64,000 nucleotides of DNA from Pseudomonas sp. ABC1 (GCF_013395055.1 NZ_CP058349.1:806001-870000); one strand, 5' to 3'; shown: positions 30,302-37,716, counted from the stretch's first letter. Notes: a model not told the origin generated them from the letters alone. Numbers and translations are program-made.

Positions 30302-30316
30302 TGAGAAGCATTCAAT
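30302..30316. promoter_or_regulatory. Candidate Fur box of the PepSY-flavoreductase gene
   Basis: TGAGAAGCATTCAAT matches 12 of 15 positions of the Fur-box form TGAGAATCATTCTCA. It lies 49 bp upstream of the chosen GTG start, where a promoter operator is expected. Confidence 0.5.
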
Positions 30317-30458
30317 TCCAATTGCTGCCTACGGGAAATCACGGCAACACCTTCGCGTAGCCGACTCGTCGCTCGACAGAAATTGGCGAGTGGGTAACGC
30401 CCTGGTTGACGTTATAATCGCCGGCTTTGCCATGCACCCTATTCATCAGGCACCGACC

Positions 30459-32042
30459 ATGACCAGCCAGGCCTCCGAAGTCGCCAAGCGGCGCACATTC
30501 GCCATCATTTCCCACCCCGATGCGGGCAAGACCACCATCACCGAGCGCCTGCTGCTGATGGGACAAGCCATCGCCGTGGCCGGTACGGTCAAATCGCGCA
30601 AGTCCGACCGCCATGCCACCTCCGACTGGATGGAGATGGAAAAGCAGCGCGGCATCTCCATCACCACCTCGGTCATGCAGTTCCCCTACCGCGGGCACAT
30701 GATCAACCTGCTCGACACCCCCGGCCACGAGGACTTCTCGGAAGACACCTACCGCACCCTGACCGCGGTGGACTCGGCGCTGATGGTGCTCGACGGCGGT
30801 AAAGGCGTCGAGCCGCGCACCATCGCCCTGATGGATGTCTGCCGCCTGCGCGACACACCCATCGTCAGCTTCATCAACAAGCTCGACCGCGATATCCGCG
30901 ACCCGATCGAACTGCTCGACGAGATCGAAGCGGTACTGAAGATCAAGGCGGCCCCCATCACCTGGCCGATCGGCTGCTACCGCGACTTCAAGGGCGTCTA
31001 CCACCTGAGCGAAGACCGCATCATCGTCTACACGCCGGGCCACGGCCACGAGCGCACCGAAACCAAGGTCATCGAGAAACTGGACTCGGACGAAGCCCGC
31101 GCCCACCTGGGCGACATGTACGACGACTTCCTGGAGCAACTGGAACTGGTCCAGGGCGCCTGCCATGCCTTCGAGCCCGAAGCGTTCCTCAAGGGCGAAA
31201 TGACCCCGGTGTTCTTCGGCACGGCGCTGGGCAACTTCGGCGTCGACCATGTGCTCGACGCCATCACCGACTGGGCGCCACGTCCGCTGCCACGCGCAGC
31301 CAACGAACGCCAGGTGCTGCCGACCGAAGAGAAATTCAGCGGCTTCGTATTCAAGATCCAGGCGAACATGGACCCCAAGCACCGCGACCGCATCGCCTTC
31401 ATGCGTATCTGCTCCGGCCGCTACGAGAAAGGCATGAAGATGCGCCACGTGCGCCTGGGCAAGGACGTGAAGATCGCCGACGCCCTGACCTTCTTTTCCT
31501 CCGAGCGTGAGCAACTGGACGAGGCCTGGGCAGGCGACATCATCGGTCTGCACAACCACGGCACCATCCAGATCGGCGACACCTTCAGCGAAGGCGAAGC
31601 GCTCGGCTTCACCGGCATCCCGCACTTCGCCCCGGAGCTGTTCCGCCGCGTGCGCCTGAAAGATCCGCTCAAATCCAAGCAACTGCGCCAGGGCCTGCAG
31701 GAGCTGGCTGAGGAAGGCGCGACCCAGGTGTTCTTCCCCGAGCGCAACAACGACATCATCCTCGGCGCCGTGGGTGTGCTGCAGTTCGACGTGGTCGCCA
31801 GCCGCCTGAAAGAGGAATACAAGGTCGAGTGCGCCTACGAGGCGATCAACGTCTGGTCCGCGCGCTGGATCGAGTGCAAGGACGAGAAGAAGCTCAAGGA
31901 ATTCCAGGACAAGGCCTACGAGAACCTGGCCATCGACGGCGGCGGCCACCTGACCTACCTGGCGCCGACCCGCGTCAACCTCAGTCTGATGCAGGAGCGC
32001 TGGCCGGACGTCACCTTCCGCGCCACCCGCGAACACCACTAA
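30459..32042 (+). CDS. prfC: Peptide chain release factor 3
   Basis: GTPase of 527 residues that recycles RF1/RF2 from the ribosome after termination. The G1 motif HPDAGKTT, the switch-II DTPGHEDF and the NKLD specificity motif are all present, followed by the RF3-specific C-terminal domains. The ATG at 30459 is chosen over upstream in-frame codons because the product then begins MTSQASEVAKRRTFAII, as in other Pseudomonas. A TATAAT at 30413-30418 may be its -10. Its TAA stop codon is also one copy of the target duplication of the MITE that follows. Confidence 0.96.
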   Translation: MTSQASEVAKRRTFAIISHPDAGKTTITERLLLMGQAIAVAGTVKSRKSDRHATSDWMEMEKQRGISITTSVMQFPYRGHMINLLDTPGHEDFSEDTYRTLTAVDSALMVLDGGKGVEPRTIALMDVCRLRDTPIVSFINKLDRDIRDPIELLDEIEAVLKIKAAPITWPIGCYRDFKGVYHLSEDRIIVYTPGHGHERTETKVIEKLDSDEARAHLGDMYDDFLEQLELVQGACHAFEPEAFLKGEMTPVFFGTALGNFGVDHVLDAITDWAPRPLPRAANERQVLPTEEKFSGFVFKIQANMDPKHRDRIAFMRICSGRYEKGMKMRHVRLGKDVKIADALTFFSSEREQLDEAWAGDIIGLHNHGTIQIGDTFSEGEALGFTGIPHFAPELFRRVRLKDPLKSKQLRQGLQELAEEGATQVFFPERNNDIILGAVGVLQFDVVASRLKEEYKVECAYEAINVWSARWIECKDEKKLKEFQDKAYENLAIDGGGHLTYLAPTRVNLSLMQERWPDVTFRATREHH

Positions 32043-32182
32043 GAACCTGTTCACGATCTGCTACGCGTCGGTTCTGCTGCGTTAAAAACAGGCTCGGAAT
32101 GCTCATTTACAACTCGTAAACTCCGCTTCCTCGCCTGTTTTTGCCTTGCAGTCCTCTAGCTCGCGAGATCGTGAACAGGTTC
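32043..32182. mobile_element. MITE-like element, short form (140 bp)
   Basis: Non-coding element with terminal inverted repeats: GAACCTGTTCACGATCT at the left is mirrored by AGATCGTGAACAGGTTC at the right. It is bounded by the triplet TAA on both sides (32040-32042 and 32183-32185), a 3-bp target duplication. A sub-terminal pair AAAAACAGGC / GCCTGTTTTT and the core dyad TTTAC-AACTC-GTAAA are inside. It has no transposase. A longer copy in the opposite orientation is at 54124-54377. TIR-plus-TAA duplication resembles IS5/Tourist-type elements, but the parent is not in this window. Confidence 0.85.
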
Positions 32183-32208
32183 TAAGGTCGCGCCCCGGTC
32201 TGACATAG

Positions 32209-32225
32209 GGTGCGCCATGCGCACC
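32209..32225. repeat. GGTGCGC dispersed hairpin
   Basis: GGTGCGC-CAT-GCGCACC, second of three copies of this inverted heptamer in the window. It lies just right of the MITE in the prfC/mazG-like gap and may be the original prfC terminator, displaced by the insertion. Confidence 0.5.
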
Positions 32226-32325
32226 AAGGGTAGCGGCACCGCCCGTCCCGGTGCGCCCTACGCCAGACCGCTTCCATGAAACCCGCTGCTTGACGCGACA
32301 CCAGGCACAGCCCGAGGCCACCGTT

Positions 32326-32631
32326 ATGAACCTGCCCGCCATCCTTGCCCGCCTGCACGCCATCCGCGATGCCAACGACTGGCAGCCGTTCCACAACCCG
32401 AAGAACCTGGCCATGGCCGCCAGCGTGGAAATGGCCGAACTGGTGGAAATCTTCCAGTGGCTGACACCGGAGCAGGCGCGCCAGTTGAGCACCGAACAGC
32501 ACGAACATGCCGGCCAGGAAGTCGCCGACATCCTCATGTACCTGATGCTGCTGTGCAGCGAGCTGGGCATCGACATGGAACAGGCGCTGCTGGCCAAGCT
32601 GGCCGATAACGAACGGCGATTCGCCCGATGA
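32326..32631 (+). CDS. MazG-like nucleotide pyrophosphohydrolase
   Basis: All-alpha pyrophosphohydrolase-type protein of 101 residues. The metal-binding pattern EMAELVEIFQW followed by EVADILMYLMLL is the MazG/dUTPase-superfamily signature (ExxE..ExxD). Such short single-domain forms remove non-canonical or dCTP-type nucleotides; the substrate here is not known. Its stop overlaps the next start (ATGA, 32628-32631), so it is translated together with cmoM. Confidence 0.82.
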   Translation: MNLPAILARLHAIRDANDWQPFHNPKNLAMAASVEMAELVEIFQWLTPEQARQLSTEQHEHAGQEVADILMYLMLLCSELGIDMEQALLAKLADNERRFAR

Positions 32632-33377
32632 GCGACCGCCACTTCGACGAACTGGCCACGCGCTTCGCCGAAAAAATCTACGGCGGCGCCAAAGGCGCGA
32701 TACGCCTTGCGGTACTGCAGGCGGACCTGGGCGAAGTGCTGCCGCAACAGCCGCTGCGGGTACTGGATATCGGTGCCGGCCTCGGCCATATGAGCCTGTG
32801 GCTGGCGGCGCAGGGGCATGACGTCACCCTGGCCGAGCCGGCCGCCCCCATGCTCGACGGCGCACGCCAGCGCTTCGACGAAGCGAAGCTGCCAGCCCGC
32901 TTCATCCAGACGCCCTGGCAGGATCTGGACGCCCATCTCGACGACCGCTACGACCTGGTGCTGTGCCATGCGGTACTCGAATGGCTGGCCGAACCCCAGG
33001 CGATCCTGCCGGTACTGCACCGCTTCACCAAGCCGGATGGCTGGCTGTCCCTGGCCTTCTACAACCGTGATGCGCTGATCTACCGCAACCTGCTGAAGGG
33101 CCACTTCAAGAAACTGCGCAGCCAGGTCTATGCCGGGGAAGGCCAGAGCCTGACACCGCAACAGCCTCTGGACCCGCGCCTACTGGACAGGCAACTCGAC
33201 GAACACTGGCAGGTCGAACATCGCAGCGGCATCCGTGTATTCCATGACTACATGCCTGCCGACTTCCAGGCACGCGCCGACACCCAGGCGCTGCTCGACA
33301 TGGAACTGGCACACCGACGCCACCCGGCTTTCGCCGGACTGGGGCGCTATCTACACTGGTTGTGCCGCCCACGCTGA
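32628..33377 (+). CDS. cmoM: tRNA U34 carboxymethyltransferase-pathway methyltransferase CmoM
   Basis: SAM-dependent methyltransferase of 249 residues, formerly SmtA, forming the methyl ester of 5-carboxymethoxyuridine at tRNA position 34. The SAM-binding motif VLDIGAGLGHMSLWLA is near residues 44-59, and the family-specific RFAEKIYGGAKGAIRLAVLQ is at residues 12-31. It overlaps the MazG-like gene by 4 bp. Length and N-terminus agree with CmoM rather than generic methyltransferases. Confidence 0.9.
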   Translation: MSDRHFDELATRFAEKIYGGAKGAIRLAVLQADLGEVLPQQPLRVLDIGAGLGHMSLWLAAQGHDVTLAEPAAPMLDGARQRFDEAKLPARFIQTPWQDLDAHLDDRYDLVLCHAVLEWLAEPQAILPVLHRFTKPDGWLSLAFYNRDALIYRNLLKGHFKKLRSQVYAGEGQSLTPQQPLDPRLLDRQLDEHWQVEHRSGIRVFHDYMPADFQARADTQALLDMELAHRRHPAFAGLGRYLHWLCRPR

Positions 33378-33394
33378 ACCGGAGGAACCAGGCC

Positions 33395-34009
33395 ATGCTC
33401 CGCACCCACCTGTCGTCGAAACAGCGCAGCCTCGGCCTCCTGGCCTGCGCGGCTCTGCTCACGGCCTGCCAGAGCAACAACCCGTACCAGGCACAGAGCG
33501 CCCCGCTGCCGGCCGAACCCCAAGGCATCCAGAGGATCGACGGCCCCTACCCGGCCGCTCCGCTGAGCTTCTCCAGCTACCGCAGCTGGAGCTGGCAGGT
33601 GCGTCCCGCGGCCACCGCCTCCCTTAGCAGCGAGGAAATCCAGGCGATCATCGCCGACGCCCTGGAGCAACACGGCCTGCGCCCCTCGGGCGAGCAGGCA
33701 CAGCCCGATCTGAAGCTGAAAGCCAGCGTCCGCCAGGAAAAGCGCGTGCGCCAGGTCTATGACGACTACGGCACCTATTACGGCCAGGGCCGCTACGACC
33801 GGGACTACGGCGCCTGGGGACGCGCCCCCGTGGCGCGCAACTATGAAGAAAACGTACTGGTGATCTACCTGGAACTGCTTGATGCCCATAGCGGACAGAG
33901 CGTCTGGAGCAACCAGGCCGAGGCCCGCAGCAGCGACAAGTCGATGGAGCGGCAGGAAGCGCTACGCGATGCGGCACGCCAAGCGCTGGCCGACTACCCG
34001 CCCGGCTGA
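33395..34009 (+). CDS. DUF4136 lipoprotein
   Basis: Lipoprotein of 204 residues with signal peptide and lipobox LLTAC near residue 25. The domain begins after a Pro-rich stretch; FSSYRSWSWQVRP and the C-terminal WSNQAEARSSDK with ALRDAARQALADYPP fit DUF4136. The ATG at 33395 follows GGAGGAA, and the start lies 17 bp after cmoM ends, so cotranscription is likely. The function of DUF4136 is unknown; an envelope location follows from the lipobox. It is the last core gene before the less GC-rich accessory segment. Confidence 0.82.
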   Translation: MLRTHLSSKQRSLGLLACAALLTACQSNNPYQAQSAPLPAEPQGIQRIDGPYPAAPLSFSSYRSWSWQVRPAATASLSSEEIQAIIADALEQHGLRPSGEQAQPDLKLKASVRQEKRVRQVYDDYGTYYGQGRYDRDYGAWGRAPVARNYEENVLVIYLELLDAHSGQSVWSNQAEARSSDKSMERQEALRDAARQALADYPPG

Positions 34010-34036
34010 TGCCCACTGAAATCTGACCACGATTAC

Positions 34037-34107
34037 TTGCCAGGGAAACCGCTCCTGCTGAGCGCAGTCAGTCGTGCCGCCTAGGCTGGGTTTCCATACT
34101 TGGCAAG
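34037..34107. repeat. Inverted repeat flanking the first island promoter
   Basis: TTGCCAGGGAAACC on the left is mirrored by GGTTTCCATACTTGGCAA on the right (TTGCCA..GGAAACC / GGTTTCC..TGGCAA). The arms enclose the 18-bp activator-site candidate and the TAG element before the 34118 gene. Looping or a second operator is possible. Confidence 0.5.
34043..34060 (+). promoter_or_regulatory. Island site A (Mor-type activator site candidate)
   Basis: GGGAAACCGCTCCTGCTG, matching 13 of the 17 fixed positions of GGGNAAGATTTCCTGCTG. It ends 57 bp before the ATG at 34118. TAG (34082-34084) in CCTAGG lies 21 bp further on, where a -10 element would be. Confidence 0.65.
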
Positions 34108-34117
34108 GGCGTTAATC

Positions 34118-34528
34118 ATGAACAGAGCGATCATTATTCATACCAGCGAGCTGGGGTGGCTGGATAAAGCCATCCGTATGCGCCTGGTCTTCGGGGCGGT
34201 TGATTTGGTTGACGACGCCAATACTGGCGTAGAAGCGGGGGATATCGAGTCGCTGCTGACGTTGATCCAGAAACACCAGGAGCAGCGCATCGTTCGCTTG
34301 CGCACGGTACTGGGTGTCGGAGTGGGCTTGTGCCTGTCATTGATGGGGTTATGGATCATTCATGAAGCGGTGACCGACCCAGAAGCGACCGGTGACCTCT
34401 GGGTATTGTTGTCTGGAGGCGTGTTCATGACGTTCTTCGGCGGCCTGGGTGTGCTTTATGCCCTTGGCCAGCGTTGGCGCATCAGTGCCAGCAGCGGTGA
34501 TCGCAACATGACGGTGGGTTCTGATTGA
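34118..34528 (+). CDS. Two-helix membrane protein of the island
   Basis: Protein of 136 residues, no recognised family. The N-terminal half is soluble and acidic (VDLVDDANTGVEAGDIESLL); two membrane helices follow at about 67-85 and 98-120, then a short polar tail. The ATG at 34118 was chosen over an in-frame start 18 bp upstream because site A and its spacing fit it. It is alone on the plus strand, with a terminator behind it. Size and topology would suit a holin-like or sensor role next to a muramidase, but nothing in the sequence proves either. Confidence 0.7.
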   Translation: MNRAIIIHTSELGWLDKAIRMRLVFGAVDLVDDANTGVEAGDIESLLTLIQKHQEQRIVRLRTVLGVGVGLCLSLMGLWIIHEAVTDPEATGDLWVLLSGGVFMTFFGGLGVLYALGQRWRISASSGDRNMTVGSD

Positions 34529-34534
34529 AGCCGG

Positions 34535-34566
34535 AGTGCCGTAGCCAATAGTTACGGCACTGTTTT
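34535..34566 (+). terminator. Terminator of the 34118 gene
   Basis: AGTGCCGTA (34535-34543) pairs with TACGGCACT (34553-34561), then GTTTT. It is just after the stop at 34528 and ahead of the convergent DUF2589 gene. Confidence 0.75.
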
Positions 34567-34639
34567 GCCTGCACGCGGATGGTGAATCGGGAGGAACGCC
34601 TAGGAGCCCGTTGACGGTGCAGAGGTTGCGCACGGTGAC

Positions 34640-35209
34640 TCAGAGGACTGTTGGTGCTGCGGAAGGCCCACTGTCGACCACGGCGGGAGCGGCACTGGCC
34701 ATGCGGATCGGGCTGATCAGGTTCGTGTATTCCTCGATGAGCCGGTGTATCGCTTCCGGAGGTTCACAAGCCTTGAACTCCATGCTGATGGTTATTTCAT
34801 CCGGGTCGCGCTCTTGTCCCTGGCGTTTCTCACTGCCAAAGGTGACAAAGAAACGCTCACTCTGCAGTGCCCCATTTTCCAGGGCGTGGGTAGCCTTTTC
34901 GAGCTCGGTGCCGTGCATCTTCACGGAGAGATCGACCTTCATGCTTTCCAGGCCCAGGCCACGCGGTGCAACCAGGGCGATCAACGGAATGTGCATGGTG
35001 TGTTGCTCATCCAGGCCGACCTCAACCATCTTGGCCTTCATGGGCGTTCCCAGGTCATCCGGGTTGTAGTCAAAGAACTGATCGAACAACTTGATGTACT
35101 GCTGGGCGACGAGGTTGTGCGTTGCCGCTGCAGCTTGGTGCAGGCCACGGGTGATGTGGCTCAGGTCGCTGGCGCTCATGGGTTCTTTCTTTCTGGAAAA
35201 CAGTGCCAT
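34640..35209 (-). CDS. DUF2589 protein, second gene of pair
   Basis: Soluble protein of 189 residues with no signal peptide. It shows the DUF2589 layout: a short N-terminal helix region (LHQAAAATHNLVAQQYIKLFD), then HIPLIALVAPRGLGLESMKVDLSVKM, the same core as MRIPLLAAISHPNITIEEGSI in its neighbour. The function of DUF2589 is unknown. It lies 67 bp behind the other DUF2589 gene on the same strand, has no copy of the 18-bp island motif of its own, and follows AAGGAG; it is therefore probably read from the upstream promoter. Confidence 0.75.
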   Translation of the reverse strand: MALFSRKKEPMSASDLSHITRGLHQAAAATHNLVAQQYIKLFDQFFDYNPDDLGTPMKAKMVEVGLDEQHTMHIPLIALVAPRGLGLESMKVDLSVKMHGTELEKATHALENGALQSERFFVTFGSEKRQGQERDPDEITISMEFKACEPPEAIHRLIEEYTNLISPIRMASAAPAVVDSGPSAAPTVL

Positions 35210-35242
35210 GGGTGCACTCCTTGCTCACGGATTTGGAAAGGA

Positions 35243-35268
35243 ACAGGCCCCGCCGAAGCGAGGCCTGT
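35243..35268 (-). other. Hairpin between the two DUF2589 genes
   Basis: ACAGGCC (35243-35249) and GGCCTGT (35262-35268), with an inner CGC/GCG and a CGAA loop. It is intercistronic, with a pyrimidine-rich but not T-only tail on the minus strand. It probably reduces rather than ends transcription into the second gene. Confidence 0.5.
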
Positions 35269-35276
35269 GGTGGTTA

Positions 35277-35933
35277 CTACGTGTTGGCGCCCTGGGCTGA
35301 CGCCGATTGCGGTGCTTCGAGAATCGCATCGGTGGGTAGCGGATCAGTCGCTGCGGTGGCTGTCGCGTCAGGTAGCAGCACCGGTTTGGTGGCCGCATCG
35401 GTGAGGAAGTCGATCACGCGCATCAACGCCTCGGGCGGGTCCTGACGCGCGATCTTGGTACTGATGGCATAGCGTGCGCGGGTGTCGGTTTTGCGCGTTT
35501 GGGTCGACTTGTGGCTGACCGAACCTTTCACCGTAACGCTGAACGGCCCCCAACCAAGCTTGGCTTCGAAACTGCCCTCGCCAGCGGTTTCACTGGTGTC
35601 CTCGGCTTGCTGGCTGATGGTCAGCTCGAAATCGATCGAGCCTTCTTCGATGGTGATGTTGGGATGGCTGATGGCGGCCAGCAGTGGTATCCGCATTTTC
35701 TTGGTGACGGTACCTTTGTAGACGCCGCTCTCGTCGACCAGGGTCTCGTCGTAGTCGAATTGAACGGACACCGCTTTGCCATCCTTGATGCAGACAGCCA
35801 TCAGGAAGTCGGCATAGGCTTTGCTCGCCTGTACCTGGGCCGAGATCATGGCCTGCAACGGCCCTGAAATCATGCGGTCAAGCGGCAAAGCGTTGATGAC
35901 AGACCCGATCAGGCCGGTATCAATCTGGGGCAT
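35277..35933 (-). CDS. DUF2589 protein, first gene of pair
   Basis: Soluble protein of 218 residues. The conserved DUF2589 body includes AMISAQVQASKAYADFLM, MRIPLLAAISHPNITIEEG and FELTISQ, followed by a C-terminal low-complexity Ala/Thr/Pro tail (about 185-218). AAGGAG seven bases before the ATG at 35933 sets the start. Island site B is 66 bp upstream, overlapping the end of the Mor-like gene. The paired arrangement suggests a hetero-oligomer, but that is inference. Confidence 0.78.
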   Translation of the reverse strand: MPQIDTGLIGSVINALPLDRMISGPLQAMISAQVQASKAYADFLMAVCIKDGKAVSVQFDYDETLVDESGVYKGTVTKKMRIPLLAAISHPNITIEEGSIDFELTISQQAEDTSETAGEGSFEAKLGWGPFSVTVKGSVSHKSTQTRKTDTRARYAISTKIARQDPPEALMRVIDFLTDAATKPVLLPDATATAATDPLPTDAILEAPQSASAQGANT

Positions 35934-35999
35934 GGTCAATCTCCTTATCGTATGCGCGAAATGCGCAATCTCAGGCTATGGGGACTTGCTGCGGGGATT

Positions 36000-36017
36000 C
36001 AGCAGGAACTCTTACCC
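36000..36017 (-). promoter_or_regulatory. Island site B
   Basis: Minus strand GGGTAAGAGTTCCTGCTG, 16 of 17 fixed positions of the consensus. It ends 66 bp before the DUF2589 ATG at 35933 and overlaps the stop codon of the Mor-like gene. CATAGC with its TAG at 35976-35978 lies 21 bp downstream. Confidence 0.7.
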
Positions 36018-36395
36018 AGGAGTCTCATGGTCCTGCCGACGGATGTTGCCGATCTGGCGCAGGCTCAAACCGTATTTATCTGCCAGGGCGCTGCGCGATA
36101 GACCATCCGAGCTTTGCTGGACGATCTTCAAGTTACGGATCTGCCGGCAGAAGTGATCGGCCTTGGGGATTTCAATGGCGATACCGGCGTAACGCTCGAT
36201 CAGGGCATCCAGTGCCGGTGCAGGTAAAAGCTCGGCCAGTGAAGAACGGGCGGGGTGTTTCGGGATGTATTTGGGGCGGCCACCGAATACGCACGTCAGG
36301 CGATATGCGTTTTCCAGGCCTATACAGGCGATGAGCTCTTGCAATGAGTGTGGCAGCAGCCTGATGTCGACCTGCCGCAGGTCATCTTCGTCCAT
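36012..36395 (-). CDS. Mor-family transcriptional activator
   Basis: Protein of 127 residues resembling the Mor/C activators of phage Mu. ENAYRLTCVFGGRPKYIPK aligns with the HSLEIVVAICKHLGGGQVYIP region of Mor, and RQIRNLKIVQ followed by GLSRSALADKYGLSLRQIGNIRRQ is the Mor-type helix-turn-helix. Mor proteins bind a dyad just upstream of weak promoters and recruit RNA polymerase. No phage structural genes are near, so it is a domesticated regulator. Its own promoter carries site C, suggesting autoregulation. The ATG at 36395 has AAGGAGG upstream. Confidence 0.82.
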   Translation of the reverse strand: MDEDDLRQVDIRLLPHSLQELIACIGLENAYRLTCVFGGRPKYIPKHPARSSLAELLPAPALDALIERYAGIAIEIPKADHFCRQIRNLKIVQQSSDGLSRSALADKYGLSLRQIGNIRRQDHETPG

Positions 36396-36459
36396 GGAAG
36401 GGCCTCCTTGTTGTCTCGTGGACTGCCAAGGATGCTAGGGACAGCGCAGAGTGTTTTTT

Positions 36460-36477
36460 CAGCAGGAAATCATCCCC
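36460..36477 (-). promoter_or_regulatory. Island site C
   Basis: Minus strand GGGGATGATTTCCTGCTG, 16 of 17 fixed positions. It ends 64 bp before the Mor-like ATG at 36395, with CCTAGC 21 bp further on (TAG at 36435-36437). It is back to back with site F. Confidence 0.7.
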
Positions 36478-36487
36478 TTGAATAGAG

Positions 36488-36505
36488 GGGAAATGCTTCA
36501 AGCTG
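36488..36505 (+). promoter_or_regulatory. Island site F (degenerate)
   Basis: GGGAAATGCTTCAAGCTG, 12 of 17 fixed positions. It ends 55 bp before the muramidase ATG at 36561. It is the weakest copy and lacks the TAG element; the muramidase might instead depend on site C nearby. Confidence 0.45.
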
Positions 36506-36560
36506 ATGTGCATTCTCCAAGGATGGTCGACTGCCAATCCCCATCCATGGAGGATTGCAC

Positions 36561-37115
36561 ATGTCCCGTTATTCGATTGATTTCAGTTTTATCGCCAAGC
36601 TGGAGGGTGGCTCTGCCACGCGAGGCTATGTCCCGGACGCGGGTAGCAGTCGCAGTGGTGTGACCATCGGCACAGGGTTCGATCTGGGCCAGCGCAAGCT
36701 GGCTGATCTGCAGGCAATGTCATTGCCTGATGCGTTGTGCGAACGCCTCTCCCCTTACCTGGGAATGATCGGTCAGACAGCCGTAGCGCAGTTGGCCAAG
36801 CTGCCGCTGATCGTTTCTGCTGCTGAAGCGGAGCAGATTGATGAGGCATTCAAGGAACCGTTCATCAATCGCCTGGCAGGCAACTATGCGAAGTCAGGTG
36901 GCGGCGATTTTTCCCGGTTGCCGGCGCCGATGCAGACCGTCATCGCATCGGTGGCGTTTCAGTACGGTGACCTTGCCTCGCGTACGCCGAACTTCTGGCA
37001 GCAGATCGTGAAGCATGACTGGGTCGCTGCCCATGCCAATTTGCTGAGTTTTGGCGATCGCTATACCAACCGCAGGCGTCAGGAGGCGGCCTTGCTGAGC
37101 AAAGCCATGGCGTAG
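36561..37115 (+). CDS. Pesticin-type (T4-lysozyme-like) muramidase
   Basis: Protein of 184 residues resembling the catalytic C-terminal domain of pesticin, a T4-lysozyme-fold enzyme cutting peptidoglycan glycan strands. FIAKLEGG supplies the putative catalytic E15, and SGVTIGTGFDLGQ supplies T35 and D41, the same T-x5-D spacing as pesticin T201/D207. SVAFQYGDL and SFGDRYTNRRRQEA resemble the C-terminal lysozyme region. No signal peptide, import or receptor domain is present, so release needs help: a holin, a secretion system or lysis. GGAGG precedes the ATG. A terminator follows. Confidence 0.82.
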   Translation: MSRYSIDFSFIAKLEGGSATRGYVPDAGSSRSGVTIGTGFDLGQRKLADLQAMSLPDALCERLSPYLGMIGQTAVAQLAKLPLIVSAAEAEQIDEAFKEPFINRLAGNYAKSGGGDFSRLPAPMQTVIASVAFQYGDLASRTPNFWQQIVKHDWVAAHANLLSFGDRYTNRRRQEAALLSKAMA

Positions 37116-37122
37116 TGTGTTG

Positions 37123-37150
37123 ACTGCCCAGCCTGACGGCTGGGCAGTTT
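37123..37150. terminator. Convergent terminator after the muramidase
   Basis: ACTGCCCAGCC-TGAC-GGCTGGGCAGT (37123-37148), 11-bp perfect stem followed by TT. It lies between the convergent muramidase and exported-protein genes and can serve both. Confidence 0.8.
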
Positions 37151-37170
37151 GCGATGTGATGAATCCAATG

Positions 37171-37629
37171 CTACTGGCAAGGCCTTGCAAGCAGCAGGCT
37201 GACGTTGCCCATCTGCGCAAAGTCGCCAGTAGCCGTCCCTTCAGGCAGGCTGCGCCAGTCGACGCGCACGCAGACTGCCGTGAGGTTATTCACGCCTTCG
37301 ACCCCAACGACTTGCGGGACGAAATCTTTTCGATAGATCACCTGTGTGCCCCTATCGGATTGAGCATCATGGGCATTACGCAAGGTGCTGCTGACCAGGT
37401 CCGGAATATCTTTCATCGGCACCGTAAAGCGCGCTTGCGGGCCTTCCTGCTGGAAGTGGCCTGCTGCTCGGGTGCGCTGCCATAGCTGCTGCCACTGGCT
37501 GCTGCCCGCGACACTGGAAAGCGTTTGGCCATAGGCCTTGAGGGTTTTATCAGACAGATTTTCCGTGCTCATGGCATGGCACATGCCTGTGGCCAGGATC
37601 AGCAGGAAAGAAAGGTTGCGCATCGACAT
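37171..37629 (-). CDS. Exported protein of the island, candidate muramidase inhibitor
   Basis: Protein of 152 residues with a clear signal peptide (MSMRNLSFLLILATGMCHA, cleavage about residue 19). The mature part of about 133 residues is helical at first (LKAYGQTLSSVAGSSQWQQLWQRTR), then beta-rich, with one cysteine in AVCVRVDW and another in the C-terminal LLARPCQ, possibly a disulfide. I recognise no family. The ATG at 37629 has AAGGAG seven bases upstream. It is convergent with the muramidase and has site D; a periplasmic immunity or inhibitor role is an inference from position only. Confidence 0.65.
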   Translation of the reverse strand: MSMRNLSFLLILATGMCHAMSTENLSDKTLKAYGQTLSSVAGSSQWQQLWQRTRAAGHFQQEGPQARFTVPMKDIPDLVSSTLRNAHDAQSDRGTQVIYRKDFVPQVVGVEGVNNLTAVCVRVDWRSLPEGTATGDFAQMGNVSLLLARPCQ

Positions 37630-37686
37630 GATCAAGCTCCTTAGGTAGTCGAATAGGTACATTGCCTAAGGTATTACAGTTGGCAT

Positions 37687-37704
37687 CAGCAGGAAATCTT
37701 GCCC
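37687..37704 (-). promoter_or_regulatory. Island site D
   Basis: Minus strand GGGCAAGATTTCCTGCTG, identical to the consensus at all 17 fixed positions. It ends 57 bp before the exported-protein ATG at 37629; CTTAGG (TAG at 37666-37668) lies 18 bp downstream. It is divergent from site E. Confidence 0.72.
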
Positions 37705-37716
37705 CGGATGCTGTCG

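Noticed and set aside
30383..30418. TTGGCG..TATAAT promoter for prfC
   Set aside because: The -10 hexamer is good but the spacer is 24 bp; only the TATAAT is mentioned under prfC.
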